From the NCBI RefSeq assembly GCF_000737785.1, contig NZ_JPRO01000004.1, positions 62,001 through 126,000 of the forward strand: a DNA stretch of 64,000 bases. Reading direction: 5' to 3'. Shown here in pieces: positions 52,103 to 60,829 of this stretch. The translations under genes and the position numbers were made by a program. The notes under the pieces were generated by a model that was given only the letters and a program-made list of their open reading frames with translations, was not told where the DNA came from and did not search any database. Positions within the stretch are counted from its first letter, which is position 1. Every line of letters begins with the position of its first letter. The stretch comes from Chryseobacterium luteum (GTDB lineage: Bacteria > Bacteroidota > Bacteroidia > Flavobacteriales > Weeksellaceae).

Positions 52103-53614
52103 ATGAGTTTAACTTTAGATGAAATACAAAATTTCAAAGGAAAATACCCTAGTCAAATCTGGAGCCTGTTTTTCTCTGAAATGTGGGAACGCTTTTGTTT
52201 CTACGGAATGCGCGGAATGCTGGTTTTCTTCATGATCTCACAGCTGAATTTCCACGAAAAAGAAGCTAATCTTCAATACGGCGCGACACAGGCATTCGTG
52301 TATGCTTTTACTTTCATCGGCGGTCTTTTTGCTGATAAGATCCTCGGGTTCAGAAAATCTCTCTTTTGGGGCGGACTTCTGATGATCGCCGGGAGTTTGA
52401 TTCTGGCAACTGACCCGCACAAATTCTTTTTCTTAGGAATTGCATTTACCGTGGTAGGAACAGGTTTCTTCAAACCGAATATCTCATCTATGGTCGGCCA
52501 GCTTTATAAGCCGAACGATTCACGGGCTGATGCAGGTTTTTCTCTTTTTTATGCAGGAATTAACCTGGGAGCTTTATTAGGCGGATATTTATGTATTGCC
52601 ATTGGTAAAGGAGAAATTTTAGGAAGCCTTATTCCGGAAGCAATGAGGTGGAATGTTGCGTTCGGGCTAGCTTCAGTGGTAATGGTAATAAGCCTTATCA
52701 ATTTCATTTTCACCCAAAAAAGAATGGGAACAATAGGCCTTCAGCCGGGACACCCTTTGGCAGAGGTAAAAACTGCCCCGATCCCCAAATGGAAAGAATA
52801 CAGTGTATATGTTTTATCTCTTATTTTCGTTCCCATTATTATGAAAATGGTAGCCAAAACGGAATATACAGATTATTTTATGTGGACCATCGGTCCTTTG
52901 ACATTGATTTACCTGTTCTATGAAATGTCTAAAGTAACTGCTTCAGAACGCAAGAAACTTTGGGCTGCTTTGGTTTTCATCATTTTCTCAATCATATTCT
53001 GGGGAATTTATGAGCAGAGCGGTGGATCATTAAGTATTTTCGCTGCGAAAAATTTAAATAAAGATCTTCTGGGATTAGATCCAAACGGTGTTAACAATTC
53101 AGGAGGAGCCTTTTTCATTATTTTCTTGGCTCCGCTCATTGGTTTGCTATGGATTTGGTTAAATAAGAGAAAAATAGAGCCGAATACTATCATTAAATTC
53201 GGATTAGGATTTATTTTCCTTGGTTTGGGTTATTATATTTTATTTGCTACAAGGCTTTTTGCCAATCTTCAGGGGATAACTTCACTGAATTTCTTCACTG
53301 TTGCATTATTGGTTATTACTTTGGGGGAACTTTGCCTCTCTCCTATCGGGTTATCCATCATGACGAAGCTTTCAACAAAGAATCTCCAGGGAATGATGAT
53401 GGGAATGTGGTTTCTGGCTTCCGCTTATGGGCAGTACGTTGCAGGGATTATCGGTGCAGGGCTTGCCACTGCAAAAGAGGGTTCTACAAATTATGATGCT
53501 TTGATCACTTATACCGATGGATATAAACAATTGGGATTATACGCGGTAATTGCCGGTGTGGTATTAATTTTGATATCTCCGTTTGTGAAAAAACTAATGC
53601 AGGAGGTAAAATAA
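52103..53614 (+). CDS. POT-family proton-dependent peptide transporter 3
   Basis: A 503-aa POT/PTR transporter without the large inserts of the other two. The ExxERF motif is EMWERFCFYGMRGML near residue 28; FSLFYAGINLGALLGGY lies near 150; IIFWGIYEQSGGSLSIF holds the helix-7 Glu. It follows the YhcG-type gene by 22 bp and may be carried on the same transcript, since no promoter of its own is evident. The periplasmic thioredoxin gene follows 41 bp later. Confidence 0.94.
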   Translation: MSLTLDEIQNFKGKYPSQIWSLFFSEMWERFCFYGMRGMLVFFMISQLNFHEKEANLQYGATQAFVYAFTFIGGLFADKILGFRKSLFWGGLLMIAGSLILATDPHKFFFLGIAFTVVGTGFFKPNISSMVGQLYKPNDSRADAGFSLFYAGINLGALLGGYLCIAIGKGEILGSLIPEAMRWNVAFGLASVVMVISLINFIFTQKRMGTIGLQPGHPLAEVKTAPIPKWKEYSVYVLSLIFVPIIMKMVAKTEYTDYFMWTIGPLTLIYLFYEMSKVTASERKKLWAALVFIIFSIIFWGIYEQSGGSLSIFAAKNLNKDLLGLDPNGVNNSGGAFFIIFLAPLIGLLWIWLNKRKIEPNTIIKFGLGFIFLGLGYYILFATRLFANLQGITSLNFFTVALLVITLGELCLSPIGLSIMTKLSTKNLQGMMMGMWFLASAYGQYVAGIIGAGLATAKEGSTNYDALITYTDGYKQLGLYAVIAGVVLILISPFVKKLMQEVK

Positions 53615-53655
53615 AGTAAGCAGGATTATGCTTATTTTTACATAAATATCAAATT

Positions 53656-54189
53656 ATGAAAAAAATTATAAGCATCATACTTTTACTTTTAATAAACTTC
53701 AGCTTTGCCCAGATAAAATGGATGACCATTGAAGAGGCTTTAAAAGCCCAGAAAGAAAATCCAAAAAAAATCCTGATTGATTTTTATGCAGACTGGTGCG
53801 GCCCATGCAAAATCATGGATAAAAAAACATACGGACACGCGGTAATTGCGCAGATTTTAAATGAAAATTATTATCCCGTAAAATTTAATGCCGAAGAAAA
53901 AAAGCCTGTTGATGCTTTTGGAAGAACATTTTCCAATGAAAATACTGAACATAAAAAAGGAAGAAATTCTCTGCACGAGTTCACTCAGTATATGAATGTA
54001 GGTGCTGTTCCAAGTACCGTATTTCTTGATGAAAAAGGCGGCCCGATCACTATTCTTCAGGGAGAACTGTCTGCCAAAGAGCTGGAACCTTATTTAGAAT
54101 TTATTTCAAAAGATCTATTCAAAAAGATACGTTCCAGGGAACAGTGGGAAGATTATCAGAAGAAATTCAAATCTAAAATCAAAGAGTAA
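53656..54189 (+). CDS. Periplasmic thioredoxin-family protein
   Basis: The 177-aa protein has a signal peptide (IISIILLLLINFSFAQ) and a thioredoxin fold with the active-site WCGPC near residue 47 (FYADWCGPCKIMDKKTY). The cis-Pro loop is GAVPSTVFLDEKGGP near residue 117. A region between them (EKKPVDAFGRTFSNEN) is longer than in plain thioredoxins, as in DUF255/SoxW-like secreted proteins. It should reduce or exchange disulfides in the periplasm; its partner is unknown. It ends at a strong terminator. Confidence 0.9.
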   Translation: MKKIISIILLLLINFSFAQIKWMTIEEALKAQKENPKKILIDFYADWCGPCKIMDKKTYGHAVIAQILNENYYPVKFNAEEKKPVDAFGRTFSNENTEHKKGRNSLHEFTQYMNVGAVPSTVFLDEKGGPITILQGELSAKELEPYLEFISKDLFKKIRSREQWEDYQKKFKSKIKE

Positions 54190-54220
54190 TACTTTAAATC
54201 TCATAGATTTTTTAAATAGC

Positions 54221-54252
54221 AAGGCTTTCAGGATCATCTGAAAGCCTTTTTT
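54221..54252 (+). terminator. Terminator after the thioredoxin gene
   Basis: A perfect 11-bp stem (AAGGCTTTCAG with CTGAAAGCCTT), then a T run. Confidence 0.88.
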
Positions 54253-54391
54253 CTTTTCCTTCCAGATACAGTGTTTTCACCCTTCAAATTCAATGGAAAT
54301 CCTGTAATTAATGGTTTGAGAAATCCTAACCTTTGTTAAGAGTTAAAAAATACTCCAAATAATATCCATTTAACTAAAAAACAAAGACATC

Positions 54392-55009
54392 ATGAAAAAC
54401 TCAAACATCCTGAAATTGATTCTATTTATTTTTCTGTATCAATTTTCTATCGCACAAAAAGTAGAAACAGTTTCTTTTGTTAGCAGCCCGAATGCTATGA
54501 AACTATCAAAAAAACAAATGACAGACGTTCCTATTGCAAAATATACGGGAGGGAGCATGACATTTTCAGTACCCAAAGAAACACTTCAAAATGCGGTACA
54601 GGAAGCTGTACACGGGTTCAATCCCAATATTACGGTAGAAAATATTAAGATTGTAAAATCCAATATTGACACATTCTATTTAGGGATCGTAGCACTTAAC
54701 AATTCTATGGAAAAAGCCACCATATTCCTACCGTTAGGTAATACCGGAAATTCTCCTGATTATTATTTTGTCCCTGGTCCGGGGCATGTGGTTACCTGTG
54801 TTAATATCATAGGCTGCCCCAATGACTGCTCTATTGTAAAATACGGTTTCCAGAATCAATCTACAGGCTGTAATTGCGGAGGCTTTGATCCCGGCAATTT
54901 ACCTGGAAACGGAAATAACTCTACGGTAGGGTGTAATTTCAAGGTCAACAGATATATTTCAGAAAAAGAATTATCTCTGGCTATAAAAATAAAAATAACA
55001 GCTTTTTAA
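54392..55009 (+). CDS. Secreted cysteine-containing hypothetical protein, 205 aa
   Basis: I do not recognise the family. A signal peptide (LKLILFIFLYQFSIAQ) is followed by a soluble domain. The mature C-terminal third holds six cysteines in TCVNIIGCPNDCSIV, STGCNCGG and GCNFKV, which could form disulfides or bind a metal, and a Gly/Asn-rich stretch (DPGNLPGNGNNS). It ends in a short basic beta segment. It stands alone between the thioredoxin gene and recG; an effect of the nearby periplasmic thioredoxin on its disulfides is possible but not shown. Confidence 0.65.
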   Translation: MKNSNILKLILFIFLYQFSIAQKVETVSFVSSPNAMKLSKKQMTDVPIAKYTGGSMTFSVPKETLQNAVQEAVHGFNPNITVENIKIVKSNIDTFYLGIVALNNSMEKATIFLPLGNTGNSPDYYFVPGPGHVVTCVNIIGCPNDCSIVKYGFQNQSTGCNCGGFDPGNLPGNGNNSTVGCNFKVNRYISEKELSLAIKIKITAF

Positions 55010-55045
55010 AAATATTGTTCAGATTAAAAACCTCTTATTTTAACA

Positions 55046-55080
55046 AAAAAACCTCTTAAAAAAAATTTAGGAGGTTTTTA
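55046..55080 (+). terminator. Terminator before recG
   Basis: AAAACCTC pairs with GAGGTTTT, with extra pairing (TTAAA/TTTAG region) inside, followed by TTATTT. A related AAAACCTCTT piece lies 20 bp upstream. Confidence 0.65.
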
Positions 55081-55151
55081 TTTATACTAAGTTTTAACGA
55101 TATTCGCATTTGTAAAATGATCATCTGGAACTTAGCACATCCATAGAATAC

Positions 55152-57209
55152 GTGAAAGGAATTGGTCCTGAAAGAGCCAAGCTCATCAAGAGTGTGTTGG
55201 GCATTTCTACCGTGGATGATCTTCTGAACTTCTACCCTATCCGTTATCTGGATAAAAGTAAAGTGTTTAAAATTTCCCAGCTTGAGGAAAGCAGCATTGA
55301 GGTCCAGCTCAAAGGGAGAATCACACAGGTACAGGAGATCCAGAACGGAAAAATAAAAAGGCTTTCTGCAAAATTCAATGATGATACCGGGACGATGGAT
55401 CTGGTTTGGTTCCAGTATTCAAAGTGGCTGAAAGAACAGATTCCGGTCAACCGTGAAGTTTATATTTTCGGAAAGATCAATGTTTTCAACCGTCAGTTCT
55501 CCATGCCGCATCCGGAAATTGAAGCGGAGGAAAATAAGGAAAGCGACACCCGCCTGAAGCCTATTTATCCCAGTTCTGAAAAGCTGACCAAAAGAGGCCT
55601 CAATCAACGGTTTTTCCAGGTTGTTTTAAGAAATATATGCAGAGAGATTCCCAACCTTATTGAAGAAAACTTTCCTGATTATATGATGAAAGCATTTAAG
55701 TTTTTATCAAGACAGCATACTTTTTTGAACATTCATTTTCCAAAGGACATGAAGCATTTTGAAAAGGCTGATAACAGGCTGAAGTTTGAAGAATCTTTCT
55801 TTTTCCAGCTGGGATACGCCCTGAAAAAGATTCACCATAAAACCCATTCTCCGGGAAATCCTTTTCCTGTTGTGGGAGATCATTTTAACGGCTTTTACAA
55901 TCATCATATTCCGTTTGATCTTACCAATGCACAGAAGAGGGTTTTAAAAGAGATCCGCCTGGATATGAAGAGACCCGTTCAGATGAACAGGCTTCTTCAG
56001 GGAGATGTAGGATCGGGGAAAACTATGGTCGCATTGCTTACCATGCTGATTGCTATGGATAATGGGTTTCAGAGCTGCATGATGGCTCCTACAGAAATTC
56101 TGGCACAACAGCATTTCAATGGTATTAAGGAACTTTTAGAGGCTACTGATATCAATGTGCGTCTCCTGACGGGTTCTACCAAGACTTCGGAAAGAAAGAT
56201 CATCCATGAAGAGCTGGAAAACGGAACGCTTTCTATATTGGTGGGGACACACGCAGTTCTGGAAGATAAGGTGAAATTTAAAAATCTTGGACTTGCTATC
56301 ATTGATGAGCAGCATAGATTCGGGGTAGCACAGCGGGCAAAACTATGGGCTAAAAATAAAATTCCGCCACATATTTTGGTGATGACCGCAACTCCCATTC
56401 CGAGAACGCTTGCTATGAGTTTTTACTCTGATCTGGATGTTTCCGTGATTGACGAAATGCCGGTGGGAAGAAAACCTATCATTACTGCCCACAGGCGTGA
56501 GAAGGACAGAACGTATGTGTATAATTTCTGCAGGGACGAGATCAGAAAAGGAAGACAGGTCTATTTTGTGTATCCTTTGATCGAGGAATCGGAAACTTTG
56601 GATTATAAAAATTTAATGGAAGGGCTTGATCATGTGATGGATGCATTCCAGGATTACAATGTCACGATGCTTCACGGGAAAATGAAACCTGCTGAAAAAG
56701 ATGCTGCGATGAATTATTTCGCCTCGGGAAAAGCAGAGATCATGGTAGCTACCACTGTGATAGAAGTAGGCGTGAATGTTCCGAATGCTTCCGTAATGGT
56801 AATTGAAAGTTCAGAAAGGTTCGGACTTTCCCAGCTTCACCAGCTGCGTGGGCGTGTAGGAAGGGGAGCGGAACAGAGCTACTGTATTCTGATGACTTCT
56901 GATAAATTATCAAAGGAAAGCAGAACCCGTATCAAAACTATGACGGAAACGAATGACGGATTCAAGATTTCTGAGGTGGATATGCAGCTCAGAGGTCCCG
57001 GAGATATTTTAGGAACGCAGCAGAGCGGTGTTGTTGATTTTAAAAGGCTTGATCTTGTGAATGATTCTGCAATCATTAAAACGACAAAAAATACGGTTGA
57101 TAAAATTCTGGAAGCAGACCCACATCTGGCAAGACCGGACAACCTGATCATCAAAAACTATTATTTGAAATACTACAAGGGTAAGAATAAATGGAGTAAG
57201 ATTTCATAA
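55152..57209 (+). CDS. recG: ATP-dependent DNA helicase RecG (start uncertain)
   Basis: RecG remodels stalled replication forks and branched DNA. The protein shows the N-terminal wedge/OB domain (about residues 40-150), Walker A GDVGSGKTMVA near residue 280, DEQHRFG (DEXH box) near 385, TATPIPRT, the helicase C-domain with HGKMKP and VIEVGVNVPNASVMVI, then QLRGRVGRG and the C-terminal TRG region (DMQLRGPGDILGTQQSG). The usual N-terminus extends further: LSTSIEYVKGIGPERA is in frame before the GTG at 55152, but no ATG starts it. An out-of-frame ATG at 55117 would fit if one base were missing after it. The GTG given here is therefore a minimal start. Confidence 0.9.
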   Translation: MKGIGPERAKLIKSVLGISTVDDLLNFYPIRYLDKSKVFKISQLEESSIEVQLKGRITQVQEIQNGKIKRLSAKFNDDTGTMDLVWFQYSKWLKEQIPVNREVYIFGKINVFNRQFSMPHPEIEAEENKESDTRLKPIYPSSEKLTKRGLNQRFFQVVLRNICREIPNLIEENFPDYMMKAFKFLSRQHTFLNIHFPKDMKHFEKADNRLKFEESFFFQLGYALKKIHHKTHSPGNPFPVVGDHFNGFYNHHIPFDLTNAQKRVLKEIRLDMKRPVQMNRLLQGDVGSGKTMVALLTMLIAMDNGFQSCMMAPTEILAQQHFNGIKELLEATDINVRLLTGSTKTSERKIIHEELENGTLSILVGTHAVLEDKVKFKNLGLAIIDEQHRFGVAQRAKLWAKNKIPPHILVMTATPIPRTLAMSFYSDLDVSVIDEMPVGRKPIITAHRREKDRTYVYNFCRDEIRKGRQVYFVYPLIEESETLDYKNLMEGLDHVMDAFQDYNVTMLHGKMKPAEKDAAMNYFASGKAEIMVATTVIEVGVNVPNASVMVIESSERFGLSQLHQLRGRVGRGAEQSYCILMTSDKLSKESRTRIKTMTETNDGFKISEVDMQLRGPGDILGTQQSGVVDFKRLDLVNDSAIIKTTKNTVDKILEADPHLARPDNLIIKNYYLKYYKGKNKWSKIS

Positions 57210-57214
57210 AAAAA

Positions 57215-57239
57215 CCGCGAAAAGAAAATCTTTCCGCGG
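57215..57239 (-). terminator. Hairpin after recG, T run on the minus strand
   Basis: CCGCGAAAAGA and TCTTTCCGCGG form an 11-bp stem with one mismatch. The T run lies on the minus strand, so it terminates transcripts coming from the right; on the plus strand C residues follow. Confidence 0.55.
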
Positions 57240-57797
57240 CCCCCTTATAAAACTGTTATTTAGAAGAAATTACTTTTGGTCTGTTTAAAAAATTTATTTT
57301 AATAGCAAGAACTAATATCCTGTGATTTGGTTTGAAAATATTTATATATTATTTGAATCATCAGCCCTGGCTATTAAAATAAAAAAAACAAAATGAATTA
57401 TTTTTTCCAGCTTGTTTATTATAAAAACTAACTGTTCAAGTTAAAGGGATGGTAAATGAAACGAATAATTACCCCCAACTCTCTCAAGTTTTCATGATTG
57501 TACCGTTTTGTTTAAAGAACTTCTATGCTTTATAGCCGGAAATAAACATAATTCATTTTGTTAAAAACTAACATTGTGACTTATATCTTGATTCTAAAAT
57601 AATCTGTTCTCTATCATCCATTGCTTTTATATATAGCTAATTTGTGTTGCAATGTTTGCATTTACAAAATTGATGATATTACACGGATTCCTTCTTATAT
57701 TATTTTAATTATTAATTATACAATTTTCACTTTTATGTGAATAGTATGTATTAAATATTAATTTTTGATTAAAAATCTGAACATAAAAAATCTTTAT
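57240..57797. other. AT-rich region without a gene, 558 bp
   Basis: The stretch lies between the ends of two convergent genes. Only frames shorter than about 20 codons are seen, and no tRNA, repeat or terminator other than the hairpin at its left end. Its length is unusual for a convergent spacer here. Confidence 0.5.
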
Positions 57798-58247
57798 TCA
57801 TCCTATTTTCATAATAAAATTATCTTTGTTCAATCCGGAGGAATGATACTGCCAGTTTATGGTAATAATTTCTGTAAGCGACTTTTTCAGGCCGTCATAA
57901 GTCTCCGGCTTTCTCATAAAAATATTGGCTCCGTTAACGAAGATTTCTTCTATTTCGTTTTCGGAAATCTGCTGGGCGTAAACCGCAAGTACAATGTTGC
58001 TGAATCTGGGATTTATTTTAATTTCTCTCAGGCATTTCATGCAGCTTTTACCTGGAATATCATATTTAATGAAGATTACTTCCGGAATAATTACGTCACT
58101 GCTGCTCAAATATTTCATAAGATCATCTCCGTTGGAGAAACACTGGGACTTTACCCCTACCTTTAAATCTCTGAAAATATTTTTAAAGAATATAATGTTA
58201 CCCTCGTCATCATCTGCTGCTATTACATTAAGGTATTCTCTATTCAT
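57798..58247 (-). CDS. Degenerate response-regulator receiver protein
   Basis: The 149-aa protein is a stand-alone CheY-like receiver domain. The acidic pair is in IAADDDEGN (Asp12-Asp14), and the conserved Lys is in FMRKPETY near residue 111. The phospho-acceptor position in VIFIKYDIPGK is Lys61 in place of Asp, so normal phosphorylation is excluded. The switch Thr/Ser is also not present (LAVYAQ). A tail of about 30 residues follows. Its start overlaps the end of the AraC-type gene by 8 bp, which means translational coupling. Confidence 0.8.
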   Translation of the reverse strand: MNREYLNVIAADDDEGNIIFFKNIFRDLKVGVKSQCFSNGDDLMKYLSSSDVIIPEVIFIKYDIPGKSCMKCLREIKINPRFSNIVLAVYAQQISENEIEEIFVNGANIFMRKPETYDGLKKSLTEIITINWQYHSSGLNKDNFIMKIG

Positions 58248-58821
58248 ACAACACTTTTGAATTTATGATAATGTTTTGGTGTTTTCTTCTTTTTGTAATG
58301 ATCTTATAAAACTGGGAAGGCGTAATGCCGGTTGTATTTTTGAACTGAGTACTCAAATGGGCTACACTGGAATAATTCAGCTTATGGGCAATCTCTGTAA
58401 GACTCTGTTTATTATTCAGAATCAGTTCTTTGGCATACTCAATTTTCTGAAGGATAATGAAATTTTCTATGGACGTAAGTGCCACCTCCGAAAAAAGATT
58501 GGAAAGATATCCATAACTGTGGTTCAGTTTTTCAGCAATGTAAATAGAGGCTTTTACCGGAACTGCATTTTCAGAGAAAACAAGCTCTACAATGGTATCC
58601 TTTATTTTCTGTACCAAAGCCGTCTTCTGGCTTTCAATAATCTCTATGCCGTAATCTTTAAGATTTTTCTTAAAAAGATTGTGCTGCTCCTGGTTAATGG
58701 GTTCATAGAATTCCACTTCACCGAGATTCAGCAGGCGGTATTTCAGCCCGTGCTCCTTTAGCTTTTCATCCAAAACTTTCTTACAGAGAGTATTGAAATC
58801 AAATTTTACATACATTTTCAT
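58240..58821 (-). CDS. AraC-family transcriptional regulator
   Basis: The 193-aa protein has a C-terminal AraC DNA-binding domain (about residues 88-180; YIAEKLNHSYGYLSNLFSE for the first helix pair and LTEIAHKLNYSSVAHLSTQF for the second, then TGITPSQFYK). The N-terminal 80 residues (MYVKFDFNTLCKKVL, GEVEFYEPI) resemble a small ferredoxin-like fold; from memory it is like the HMA-type N-domains of Bacteroidota AraC proteins. Ligand unknown. It ends 8 bp inside the pseudo-receiver gene that follows. Confidence 0.85.
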   Translation of the reverse strand: MKMYVKFDFNTLCKKVLDEKLKEHGLKYRLLNLGEVEFYEPINQEQHNLFKKNLKDYGIEIIESQKTALVQKIKDTIVELVFSENAVPVKASIYIAEKLNHSYGYLSNLFSEVALTSIENFIILQKIEYAKELILNNKQSLTEIAHKLNYSSVAHLSTQFKNTTGITPSQFYKIITKRRKHQNIIINSKVLYE

Positions 58822-59113
58822 CCTGGTATAAGTGTATCAGATTTCGAAGTAAATATAATAATTATTTCATTAAAAAGTGAAATAGGCATGAATTTTTTAA
58901 CTTTATACATGAAAGGAAAAATTCCTGCATTATTGAATACAGGAATTTAAACACTAAGGATGAAAAAAATATACTGATAAAAAGCTGCAAAGCTCAAAAC
59001 CAAGCATATGAAATGTATTATTGAAAGTGATTTGGTTCTGATACAAAGATGAGGTAAAAAGAAACATCACTTGTTATAGAATTAAAATCAAATGTTACAA
59101 AATTTTAAGTCAA

Positions 59114-59617
59114 TTATTTGTGAATTAAAAATTCCATGAGATAATCGTCCATTACATAGCCTTGCCCAATATCAAACACACCTTCATCATAAACCCTGTA
59201 TCCCTGGGATTCATAGAATTTTCGGGCATCGTTATGTTTATTGACATTCAGGATAATTCTCTGGTCTCCGCTTTCATATACTTTCCCATTCAGAAATTGA
59301 AGCGCTTCTTTCCCAAAACCTTTCCCCTTGCTTTCAGGAACAAGATAAATGCGGTGCAGCTTTGTTGTCCCTTCTTCATAATGATGCTGGTATCCGATAA
59401 AACCTTCGTAAGAGCCACTACTTTCATCCTGAATCATATAATAATGATAATCCGGATTCTGCAAATGACTGCTGATTTCAGCTTCGGAATACATCTCCGA
59501 AAGCATATACTCCATCTGCTCACCAGAAAGTATGTCTGAATAAGCGTTTTCCCAGGATCTTCTCGCCAGGTCCCGGATCAGGGGAATATTTTTTTCTGTT
59601 GCTTCTGTTAATTTCAT
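59114..59617 (-). CDS. GNAT-family N-acetyltransferase
   Basis: The 167-aa protein has the GNAT acetyl-CoA fold: the N-terminal ATEKNIPLIRDLARRSW helix, a strand with GFIGYQHHY, the pyrophosphate-binding motif A LVPESKGKGFGKEALQFL near residue 95, and LNVNKHNDARKFYESQGY near residue 125. The acceptor cannot be told. I use the ATG at 59617, since the longer frame from 59659 runs through the dapA terminator. Confidence 0.87.
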   Translation of the reverse strand: MKLTEATEKNIPLIRDLARRSWENAYSDILSGEQMEYMLSEMYSEAEISSHLQNPDYHYYMIQDESSGSYEGFIGYQHHYEEGTTKLHRIYLVPESKGKGFGKEALQFLNGKVYESGDQRIILNVNKHNDARKFYESQGYRVYDEGVFDIGQGYVMDDYLMEFLIHK

Positions 59618-59630
59618 AGTTTTTCTGATT

Positions 59631-59659
59631 AAAAAAAGTGAAAAGCCGGAACTTTTCAC
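59631..59659 (-). terminator. Terminator after dapA
   Basis: On the minus strand GTGAAAAG and CTTTTCAC (59638-59645, 59652-59659) form an 8-bp stem followed by a T run. It lies 105 bp past the dapA stop. Confidence 0.7.
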
Positions 59660-59684
59660 CTTTGGTATTGTACTGTGAATGATC

Positions 59685-59712
59685 AGTTTTGCTTCACAAG
59701 TGAATGGTTAAT
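59685..59712. repeat. Interspersed 28-bp repeat, copy 2
   Basis: Matches 9433-9460 at 24 of 28 positions and has the near-palindrome TTCACAAGTGAA in the middle. A short run of CACAATTCACAATTCAC units follows at 59745-59762. Confidence 0.5.
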
Positions 59713-59764
59713 GTCCGGGTGTGTATTTAAAAAAAATCACAAATCACAATTCACAATTCACTTA

Positions 59765-60637
59765 TTAAATTTTCGCCATTTCAGCTTTAATTTTCGCGTA
59801 AAGTCCTTCTGAAGCAGGAACTAAAGGAAGTCTTAAATGGTTTTTAATGATCCCTTTTTCTGCCAGAATCACCTTAATTCCGCAAGGATTTCCTTCTGCA
59901 AAAATAAGTCTTGTGATCTCCACCAGTTTATTGTGTATTTCATAAGCTTCTTTCACCTTTCCTTCAAAAGCCAGCTGAACCATCGTGGAAAATTCTTTAG
60001 GATACCCCTGCCCTATTACAGAGATCACCCCGTTTCCACCGGCTAAAGTTACAGGAAGTGTATATTCATCATCTCCTGAAACCAATGAAAATCCTTCAGG
60101 CTTCTTTCTCAAAATATCAAAATACTGAAGAATATTCGGTGCCGCTTCTTTGATCATGAATAAATTCGGGAATTCTTTTGCAAGACGGATCGTAGTATCA
60201 GCTTCAACATTCTGGCCTGTTCTGGAAGGAACGTTGTAAATAATGATATTTTTACCGGTAGCAGCCAACATTTTATAATGCTGATAAAGCCCTTCCTGAT
60301 TAGGTTTATTGTAATATGGAGACACGGAAAGTACTGCATCAAAGGCAGAAAGATCCGCTTCTTCTATCTGTTTCTTTACTTCAAGAGTATTATTACCGCC
60401 GATTCCTAACACCAATGGAAGACGTTTATTATTAACCTTAATGATGTGTTCAATCACCTGTTTCTTCTCCTCACCAGAAAGCGTTGCCGCTTCTGCTGTA
60501 GTTCCCAAAACAACTAAATAATTGGTTCCGTTTTCGATATTATAGTCAACAAGTTTTGTTAAGCTGTCGAAGTCAACGGATAAATCTTCATTAAAGGGTG
60601 TCACCAACGCAACACCTACTCCTTTTAAAATGCTCAT
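59765..60637 (-). CDS. dapA: 4-hydroxy-tetrahydrodipicolinate synthase DapA
   Basis: DapA condenses pyruvate and aspartate semialdehyde in lysine/diaminopimelate synthesis. The 290-aa barrel has the GTTAEAATLS motif near residue 45, SPYYNKPNQEGLYQHY, the catalytic Tyr in IIYNVPSRTG near residue 133 and the Schiff-base Lys in MIKEAA near residue 161, then SGDDEYTLP. A -7-like TAAATTTG lies at 60657-60664 upstream. Confidence 0.97.
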   Translation of the reverse strand: MSILKGVGVALVTPFNEDLSVDFDSLTKLVDYNIENGTNYLVVLGTTAEAATLSGEEKKQVIEHIIKVNNKRLPLVLGIGGNNTLEVKKQIEEADLSAFDAVLSVSPYYNKPNQEGLYQHYKMLAATGKNIIIYNVPSRTGQNVEADTTIRLAKEFPNLFMIKEAAPNILQYFDILRKKPEGFSLVSGDDEYTLPVTLAGGNGVISVIGQGYPKEFSTMVQLAFEGKVKEAYEIHNKLVEITRLIFAEGNPCGIKVILAEKGIIKNHLRLPLVPASEGLYAKIKAEMAKI

Positions 60638-60656
60638 CTGTTAGAATTATTTTTTT

Positions 60657-60664
60657 CAAATTTA
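60657..60664 (-). promoter_or_regulatory. Probable -7 element of dapA
   Basis: TAAATTTG on the minus strand matches TAnnTTTG, 19 bases before the ATG at 60637. Confidence 0.45.
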
Positions 60665-60718
60665 ATAATTTACCATAAGAATTTGTAATAAATAATAATG
60701 TTTTATTATACATATAAT

Positions 60719-60726
60719 TATATTTG
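60719..60726 (+). promoter_or_regulatory. Probable -7 element of the nucleotidase-porZ operon
   Basis: TATATTTG matches TAnnTTTG, about 100 bases before the first start codon at 60830. A -33 element is not clear. Confidence 0.35.
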
Positions 60727-60829
60727 CATATACTAAAAGATATTATGGCATCGCTATGACCGAAGTTATTTACAAAAACACTATAAGTACCGGCGATTAC
60801 ATATGACCTTAAAAAATAATTTGCAACCT

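Noticed and set aside
57765..58166. A 133-codon plus-strand frame
   Set aside because: It is antisense to the pseudo-receiver gene, which has clear receiver motifs.
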